Origin: GWB2-37-7 sp049684915
GTDB lineage: Bacteria > Bacillota > Clostridia > Lutisporales > Lutisporaceae
Reading direction: 5' to 3'
Assembly (NCBI GenBank): GCA_049684915.1
Contig: JBAVGO010000180.1
Coordinates: 1-15,145, forward strand
DNA length: 15,145 nt
Position numbers and translations under genes: made by a program. The notes beneath the pieces are model-generated. The model worked only from the letters and a program-made list of their open reading frames with translations. It did not search any database and was not told where the DNA came from. Shown here in pieces: positions 8,788 through 13,779 of the stretch (its first letter is position 1; each line of letters starts with the position of its first letter).

Positions 8788-10275
8788 ATGAAAAATAATA
8801 TATTTTACAAGTTAATAGCAGTCCTTTGTGTGTTGTGCGTGCTTTTCGGCAATGTATTTGCAGCCAATGTTTATGAGCCTGGGATAACCGGTGAAGAAAC
8901 TGGCAAGAAAGGCGAGTTTAACTACAAGGAAGCAATATTTTTATCAGGTGAGCCTGTGCTTTTATCAGGAACTGCAGAGATTACGGAATCAAAAACCAGC
9001 ACAGGCACAAAGACAACAATAGTATATGAGCTGAGCAACACTCAAAAGGATGCTAAGCTTGATAGGAAGATTATCTATATAAATACTGATACCAAGAGTA
9101 AATACGGTAATCAGACAACCCATGTTATAACTATTGACCCAAAGGTAAAAGAAGTTATACAAATAGGCAGCGATACCTATACCTTGACAGATTATAAGCT
9201 TAACAAATCAGGCTTGACAGAAGATAAGGCTATAATAAAGTACAATAGGTATGACTGGGACGGTAAGAAGACCTATACAAGAAGCAGTGGAGGAGAGGTT
9301 ATAGTAGATGTAACCGCAAATACCCACAGCTACGACAACTATTGGAGCTCTACAGAAACCTCCTTAATAAATAATACTATAACCTTCCGCTATAAGGATG
9401 ATGCTGCAGCAACTGTATACAAGGAAGCAGTTGGTACAGTAGAATACGCAATATCAAACTCCAAGGTAAAGAATATGGAGTATATGCTAAATGAACCCAC
9501 ACCAATAAGCTTCAAGGGTGGTTACCTAGTGAAGGAAAATCAAGAAAACATAGTATCCTATGTCTATGATGTGCCTTCCATGAAGGAATGGAAGGACGAT
9601 GGCAATAGAAGCAAGGGTAGAAGCAGCTATAAGCTGACAACAATGCCTACTCAGACTAGACTTTTTTCACCACAAATAAAGGATGTTGCTTCAAGCTATT
9701 GGGCAGCTGAGGATATCAGAGCTATAGCAGCTCTTGATATAATAAGCATGGTAGACACCAACTATTTTAGACCACTAAACTATATAAGCAGAGCAGAGTT
9801 TACAAGAGCTATAGTAAAGGCTGCCAATATACTAGAAAAATCAAACAGTAAACCCTATGAGCTATTGTTTGACGATGTAGAGAAGAACCATCCATATTTT
9901 ACATTTATAAATATTGCAGTAAACTCTGGTATAATTAATGGAACAGGTAATCAAAAGTTCAGCCCAGATCAATATATAACCAAAGCACAGGCTGCTACTA
10001 TAATAGTAAGAGCAATGGGTTTGGAGGAAACCTCCTTAGAAAGCTCAACTAAGACAACCTTCACAGATGACTACAAGATTCCAGGCTGGGCTAAAAAATC
10101 GGTTAACATCGGCAGGAAGATGGGTATAATCAGTGGTAATAATGATAATGAGCTTGAGCCGGATAAGCTTTTGACAAGGGCCGAAGCTTCTGAGATGATT
10201 AACAATTTCATAAAATACCTACAATATGATATTCGCAAAGAATATAGAGAAAAACTAATAGACTACGGCAGATAG
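8788..10275 (+). CDS. Secreted protein with three C-terminal SLH domains
   Basis: 495 residues; the start is supported by GAGGTG (8776-8781) 6 nt before the ATG. Residues 1-25 are a signal peptide ending in VFA. Residues ~27-290 are a beta-rich region of unknown family, with alternating hydrophobic strands and many Thr, Tyr and Lys. Three SLH domains follow: ~297-346 (IKDVASSYWAAEDIRAIAAL, then FRPLNYISRAEFTRAIVKA), ~361-412 (GIINGTGNQKFSPDQYITKA) and ~425-475 (GWAKKSVNIGRKMGIISG, then LLTRAEASEMI). The TRAE-type motifs are intact in the first and third (SRAEF, TRAEA) and altered to TKAQA in the second. Three SLH domains normally form a unit that docks on secondary cell-wall polymer, so this protein is probably wall-held by its C-terminus, with the N-terminal region exposed. 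It lies 38 bp after the 995-residue SLH protein and 10 bp before the S41 peptidase, consistent with an operon. Role beyond anchoring is unknown. Confidence 0.9.
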   Translation: MKNNIFYKLIAVLCVLCVLFGNVFAANVYEPGITGEETGKKGEFNYKEAIFLSGEPVLLSGTAEITESKTSTGTKTTIVYELSNTQKDAKLDRKIIYINTDTKSKYGNQTTHVITIDPKVKEVIQIGSDTYTLTDYKLNKSGLTEDKAIIKYNRYDWDGKKTYTRSSGGEVIVDVTANTHSYDNYWSSTETSLINNTITFRYKDDAAATVYKEAVGTVEYAISNSKVKNMEYMLNEPTPISFKGGYLVKENQENIVSYVYDVPSMKEWKDDGNRSKGRSSYKLTTMPTQTRLFSPQIKDVASSYWAAEDIRAIAALDIISMVDTNYFRPLNYISRAEFTRAIVKAANILEKSNSKPYELLFDDVEKNHPYFTFINIAVNSGIINGTGNQKFSPDQYITKAQAATIIVRAMGLEETSLESSTKTTFTDDYKIPGWAKKSVNIGRKMGIISGNNDNELEPDKLLTRAEASEMINNFIKYLQYDIRKEYREKLIDYGR

Positions 10276-10285
10276 GGAGAAGAGA

Positions 10286-11662
10286 ATGAAGAATCTCAAA
10301 TTTAAATCAATCATAGCGATAGTGCTTGCTTTATCACTGCTATCAACACCAGTACTGGCACAGGATAATACATCTGACCTACTAAAGAAGCTGGAAAACC
10401 TTATAACCATCATACAGACATATTATTATAAGGATATAACAGTAAGCGAGCTTATAGATGGAGCAATTAAGGGCATGTTTGGAGCACTAGATAAACACAG
10501 CTCATACTTTACACCAAAAGAGTTCAAAGAATTCAACAATGAAATTTTTGGTGAATTTGCAGGACTAGGAATATACATAGAGAAGGCAGAGGATTATATA
10601 CAGGTAATAGCTCCGATTAAGGATACTCCTGCTGACAGAGCAGGTATAAAGCCCGGTGATATTATTATGTATGTAGACGGTAAGGATATAAAAGGCTACT
10701 CTACAGAGCAAGCATCAGCTATGATGAGGGGTGAGCCAGGTACTAAGGTTACGATAGGCATCAAAAGAGAAGGCATAAGTGATACTATATATCTTGAGTT
10801 AACAAGAGAGCTAATAAAGATAAATCCCGTTGAATATGAAATAATGCCTGACAATATAGGATATATCAAAATAACACAGTTTAATGGTCAAGTATATGAC
10901 AATCTTGTTAAAGCCTTAGCAGAGTTTAAAAGCAAAAATGTAGAAGGTATAGTTATAGATGTAAGAAATAATGGTGGAGGACTTTTGGATGAGGTTGTGA
11001 ATGTTTGTAAGCTATTGATTCCAAAGGGACCTATAGTCCATATAAAATACAAGAGCCAGCCACAAGAAACCTTTAGCTCAGAGCTTTCAAAAGCACCCTA
11101 TAAGCTTGTAATGCTTGTCAACGAAGGAAGTGCCTCAGCCTCTGAGATTATGGCAGCAGCTATTAAGGAATCTGGAACAGGCAAGCTGGTTGGAACAAAG
11201 ACCTACGGTAAGGGAACGGTTCAAACAATATTGAGTCTAACTGATGGCTCGGGTATGAAGGTTACAGTTGCAAACTATCTAACTCCAAAGGGCTTTATAT
11301 TAGATGGAATAGGTATAATACCAGATTTTGAGGTACAAAATACATCAGTAGAAACAGTTAAGGAATATATATCATTAACAGGGCAAAGATCAATTAAGTA
11401 CAAGAACATAGGTTTAGATGTACTTGGAGTACAGCAAAGATTAAAGGCTCTAGGTTATAATGTATCAGCTACAGATGGCATATTTGGGAAGCTCACACTT
11501 GTAGCGGTACACAAGTTCCAGCAGGACAACAAGCTTAAGGTAGATGGTTCTATGGACAGCGATGATATAATAGTCTTGAACAAAAAGTTTGACACCATTA
11601 GTGCTAGCGAAGATGCACAGCTTGACAGAGCAATTATAGAGTTAAAGAAAATGATAAAATAA
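10286..11662 (+). CDS. Exported S41 C-terminal processing peptidase (CtpA/CtpB type) with PG-binding domain
   Basis: 458 residues, close to the length of Bacillus CtpA/CtpB. Residues 1-25 are a signal peptide ending in VLA. The N-terminal helical region includes the family motif GALDKHSSYFTP (66-77). The PDZ domain spans ~88-175 (GEFAGLGIYIE, then TPADRAGIKPGDIIMYVDG) and selects substrate C-termini. The S41 core spans ~188-350. By alignment with E. coli Prc, the catalytic pair is Ser284 (middle Ser of GSASASEI) and Lys309 (TYGKGTVQ), with the family's DVRNNGGG at 225-232. Residues ~374-434 are a peptidoglycan-binding-1 domain (DVLGVQQRLKALGY, DGIFGKLTLVAVHKFQ), expected to hold the enzyme at the wall. 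The Shine-Dalgarno GGGAGA (10275-10280) overlaps the previous stop, implying coupled translation with the SLH protein. The context suggests, but does not show, that it trims or degrades surface proteins; Bacillus relatives act in sporulation signalling or envelope quality control. Confidence 0.95.
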   Translation: MKNLKFKSIIAIVLALSLLSTPVLAQDNTSDLLKKLENLITIIQTYYYKDITVSELIDGAIKGMFGALDKHSSYFTPKEFKEFNNEIFGEFAGLGIYIEKAEDYIQVIAPIKDTPADRAGIKPGDIIMYVDGKDIKGYSTEQASAMMRGEPGTKVTIGIKREGISDTIYLELTRELIKINPVEYEIMPDNIGYIKITQFNGQVYDNLVKALAEFKSKNVEGIVIDVRNNGGGLLDEVVNVCKLLIPKGPIVHIKYKSQPQETFSSELSKAPYKLVMLVNEGSASASEIMAAAIKESGTGKLVGTKTYGKGTVQTILSLTDGSGMKVTVANYLTPKGFILDGIGIIPDFEVQNTSVETVKEYISLTGQRSIKYKNIGLDVLGVQQRLKALGYNVSATDGIFGKLTLVAVHKFQQDNKLKVDGSMDSDDIIVLNKKFDTISASEDAQLDRAIIELKKMIK

Positions 11663-11664
11663 AG

Positions 11665-11691
11665 TAGGGGGCAGTCTATGTGCTGTCCCTA
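11665..11691 (+). terminator. Imperfect hairpin just after the S41 peptidase gene; possible operon terminator
   Basis: The left arm GGGGCAG (11668-11674) pairs with CTGTCCC (11683-11689) through one G-U pair, around the loop TCTATGTG. It begins 3 nt after the stop codon. The following ATTTATATG is AT-rich but not a clean T-run, so termination is plausible and unproven. The GTAGGG lead-in and the CTATGTG loop resemble the hairpins at 5701-5726 and 13576-13597, so it may belong to the same repeat family. Confidence 0.5.
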
Positions 11692-11712
11692 TTTATATGA
11701 ATCAAGGAAAAC

Positions 11713-11756
11713 GTTTTGCACATTTTGAATTCAATGTAAAATGTTTAGTGCAAAAC
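11713..11756. other. 44-nt interrupted inverted repeat upstream of the pyrG promoter
   Basis: GTTTTGCAC (11713-11721) is the exact reverse complement of GTGCAAAAC (11748-11756). Nested inside, ACATTTT (11720-11726) pairs with AAAATGT (11738-11744), and a perfect 10-bp palindrome TTGAATTCAA (11725-11734) lies at the centre. It ends about 53 nt before the proposed -35 of pyrG. It may be a protein-binding site or a cruciform-forming element. No known operator is recognised. Confidence 0.5.
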
Positions 11757-11808
11757 ATATAGCATGGAATTTTAAAATTTATAAATATTGAAATTTGTTG
11801 AAAACTTA

Positions 11809-11838
11809 TTGCTTTAACATGCAAAAATTAAGTATAAT
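11809..11838 (+). promoter_or_regulatory. Probable sigma-A promoter of pyrG
   Basis: The -10 is a perfect TATAAT at 11833-11838. The best -35 is a weak TTGCTT at 11809-11814, with an 18-nt spacer. Transcription would start near 11844-11846, giving a leader of about 45 nt with no GC-rich hairpin. The Shine-Dalgarno GGAGG (11876-11880) is 9 nt before the ATG. Confidence 0.6.
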
Positions 11839-11889
11839 ATATAAGTTGTAGAATATGAGAGAAATTTTGAAGGATGGAGGATTAAATTT

Positions 11890-13500
11890 ATGTCTTGTAC
11901 TAAATATATTTTCGTTACAGGTGGTGTTGTGTCCTCATTGGGAAAGGGAATAACAGCAGCTTCATTGGGACGGCTTCTTAAAAGCCGCGGATTGAAGGTT
12001 AGCCTGCAGAAAATGGATCCATACCTAAACATAGACCCCGGCACAATGTCCCCTTATCAGCACGGTGAAGTTTTCGTAACTGACGATGGCGGTGAGACAG
12101 ACCTAGACCTTGGTCACTACGAAAGATTTACAGATATAAGCATGACCAAAAACTGCAGTGTTACAGCAGGCAAGATTTACTGGTCAGTAATTAATAAGGA
12201 AAGAAAAGGTGACTATCTTGGAGGAACAGTTCAAGTAATTCCTCATATAACAAACGAAATCAAATCGAGAATATACAGAGTTGCCAAGGAAAGCTGTCCA
12301 GACATTGTGATAACAGAAATTGGCGGCACTGTAGGTGATATCGAAAGCTTACCTTTCCTTGAAGCTATCAGACAGGTGAATTATGAAGTAGGAAGAGAGA
12401 ACGTGTTGTTTGTACATGTTACACTAGTGCCTTACCTTTCAAAGGCAGGGGAGCTTAAGACAAAGCCGACACAGCACAGTGTAAAGGAATTAAGAAGTAT
12501 AGGTATACAGCCTGATATAATAGTATGCAGAACGGAGAGACCAATTTCAAAGGACATGAAAGAGAAGATCGGACTATTCTGCAATATTGAAAGTGACTCA
12601 GTAGTACAAAACACAGATGCAGATACACTTTATGAAGTGCCATTGCTGCTTCATAAGGAAGGCTTGGATAGTCTTGCAATAAAGAAGTTGGGTCTTAAGT
12701 GTGCTGATGCAGACTTGACCGATTGGATAGAGCTGGTAAATAAAGAAAAGAATCTTAAGCATGAGGTTACTATAGCACTTGTTGGCAAGTATGTAGAGCT
12801 TCGTGAAGCATACAAGTCAGTTACTGAAGCCTTGGGTCACGGAGGTATCGCAAACGACACTGTTGTAAATGTCAAATGGATACATTCTGAGGAAGTAACT
12901 GAGGACAACTACAAGGAGCTGCTTAAGGACGTTGACGGTATACTGATTCCGGGCGGCTTTGGAAATAGAGGCATAGACGGAAAGATACTTTCTGCTAAGT
13001 TTGCCCGTGAGAACAAGGTACCATACTTTGGCATATGTCTTGGAATGCAGATTGCTGTCATAGAATATGCGAGAAATGTACTTGGGCTAAAGGCTGCACA
13101 TAGCACAGAGCTAGATGAGAACACACCATATGGAGTAATAAGCCTGATGCCTGAGCAAGCTGATATAGATGAAAAGGGCGGAACTATGAGACTGGGTGTA
13201 TACCCATGTAAGCTGGTTGTAGGTAGCAATGCAATGGCAGCATACAACGAGGAGCTTATATTTGAGAGACATAGACACAGATACGAGTTCAATAATGAGT
13301 TTAGAGACAGGCTGGAAGAGAAGGGTCTAAGCATAACGGGTCTTTCACCGGACGGTAGATTGGTAGAAGTTGTTGAGCTTAAGGATCATCCTTGGTTTTT
13401 AGGCTGTCAATTCCATCCTGAGTTCAAATCTAGACCAAACAGACCACAGCCGCTGTTCAGGGACTTCATAAAAGCAGCGCTACAAAATAAAAAGGCATAA
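11890..13500 (+). CDS. pyrG: CTP synthase (glutamine-hydrolysing)
   Basis: 536 residues, normal for the family. It catalyses the ATP-dependent amination of UTP to CTP with glutamine (or ammonia), the last step of de novo CTP synthesis, in the cytoplasm. The N-terminal amidoligase (synthase) domain spans ~1-267, with the P-loop-like GGVVSSLGKGI (11-21), KMDPYLNIDPGTMSP and the EVFVTDDGGETDLDLGHYERF region. The C-terminal class I glutamine amidotransferase domain spans ~290-530. Its triad is Cys383 (YFGICLGMQ), His509 and Glu511 (HPEF), with the oxyanion-region GGFGNRG. All key motifs are intact. The gene has its own promoter and is followed by a hairpin terminator. Its neighbours are cell-surface genes rather than the rpoE or rho neighbours seen in some Firmicutes, so the location tells little about its role. 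The leader lacks the GGGC start and attenuator of the CTP-sensing mechanism known from Bacillus. Confidence 0.99.
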   Translation: MSCTKYIFVTGGVVSSLGKGITAASLGRLLKSRGLKVSLQKMDPYLNIDPGTMSPYQHGEVFVTDDGGETDLDLGHYERFTDISMTKNCSVTAGKIYWSVINKERKGDYLGGTVQVIPHITNEIKSRIYRVAKESCPDIVITEIGGTVGDIESLPFLEAIRQVNYEVGRENVLFVHVTLVPYLSKAGELKTKPTQHSVKELRSIGIQPDIIVCRTERPISKDMKEKIGLFCNIESDSVVQNTDADTLYEVPLLLHKEGLDSLAIKKLGLKCADADLTDWIELVNKEKNLKHEVTIALVGKYVELREAYKSVTEALGHGGIANDTVVNVKWIHSEEVTEDNYKELLKDVDGILIPGGFGNRGIDGKILSAKFARENKVPYFGICLGMQIAVIEYARNVLGLKAAHSTELDENTPYGVISLMPEQADIDEKGGTMRLGVYPCKLVVGSNAMAAYNEELIFERHRHRYEFNNEFRDRLEEKGLSITGLSPDGRLVEVVELKDHPWFLGCQFHPEFKSRPNRPQPLFRDFIKAALQNKKA

Positions 13501-13507
13501 CCTATAA

Positions 13508-13538
13508 GGGTCGGCTTCCACGCCGACCCCATATTTTA
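13508..13538 (+). terminator. Probable rho-independent terminator of pyrG
   Basis: A perfect 8-bp GC-rich stem, GGGTCGGC (13508-13515) with GCCGACCC (13522-13529), around the loop TTCCAC, starts 7 nt after the stop codon and is followed by CATATTTTA. The T-run is short and interrupted, but position and stem stability fit a terminator. Its size (8-bp stem, 6-nt loop, GGG/CCC ends) matches the other intergenic hairpins here, so it may be a repeat element doing this job. Confidence 0.75.
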
Positions 13539-13575
13539 TACATAGATAAAATGCAATATCTAATGCACTTGGTAT

Positions 13576-13597
13576 GGGATGACCTATGTGTCATCCC
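13576..13597. repeat. Hairpin repeat, copy 2 of the exact 22-nt element
   Basis: GGGATGAC, loop CTATGT, GTCATCCC, identical to 5705-5726. Here it is followed by ACTATATCGCACTGAA. A related tail (CTATATTACACTAAA) follows the hairpin at 13721-13733. There is no T-run. Confidence 0.85.
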
Positions 13598-13625
13598 ACT
13601 ATATCGCACTGAATTATTATATTAA

Positions 13626-13658
13626 TGTAACACCACCTAATTTTACAGTTGTGTTACA
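13626..13658. other. 8-bp inverted repeat upstream of the S-layer-like gene promoter
   Basis: TGTAACAC (13626-13633) and GTGTTACA (13651-13658) are exact reverse complements separated by 17 nt, ending 14 nt before the -35 hexamer at 13673. The placement suits an activator or repressor site. It could also be chance in AT-rich DNA. Confidence 0.4.
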
Positions 13659-13672
13659 ATTGTTGGAATACA

Positions 13673-13701
13673 TTGACTCTACATAGAACAGTTGCTATAA
13701 T
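13673..13701 (+). promoter_or_regulatory. Near-consensus sigma-A promoter of the S-layer-like gene
   Basis: The -35 is TTGACT (13673-13678), the spacer is 17 nt, and the -10 is a perfect TATAAT (13696-13701). Only one base differs from TTGACA/TATAAT. The predicted start near 13708 gives a 5' leader of about 72 nt containing a small hairpin (13721-13733). Confidence 0.85.
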
Positions 13702-13717
13702 TTGAGATAGGTGATAA

Positions 13718-13748
13718 GTAGGGGCAATGCTCCGCTATATTACACTAA
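13718..13748. repeat. Short hairpin-repeat relative inside the S-layer-like gene leader
   Basis: GTAGGGGC, AAT, GCTCC: the 5-bp stem GGGGC/GCTCC (13721-13725 with 13729-13733, one G-U pair) is followed by GCTATATTACACT. It shares the GTAGGGG lead of the 5701 unit and the CTATAT-xx-CACT tail of the 13576 element. It lies in the predicted transcript between the start near 13708 and the Shine-Dalgarno, so it could affect mRNA stability. Confidence 0.5.
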
Positions 13749-13764
13749 AGTACTTACATAAATC

Positions 13765-13771
13765 GAGGAGG
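13765..13771 (+). promoter_or_regulatory. Strong Shine-Dalgarno of the S-layer-like gene
   Basis: GAGGAGG lies 8 nt before the ATG at 13780, the strongest ribosome binding site in the window. It sets the start in front of a typical signal peptide. Confidence 0.85.
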
Positions 13772-13779
13772 TTGTATTG

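Noticed and set aside
11663..11889. Riboswitch or structured RNA upstream of pyrG
   Set aside because: The symmetric element lies upstream of the likely promoter and would not be in the pyrG transcript; the predicted leader is short and unstructured.
12909..13334. 141-codon minus-strand open frame within pyrG
   Set aside because: It is fully inside a well-conserved gene, has Ser/Leu-rich low-complexity composition typical of an antisense shadow, and no recognisable domain.
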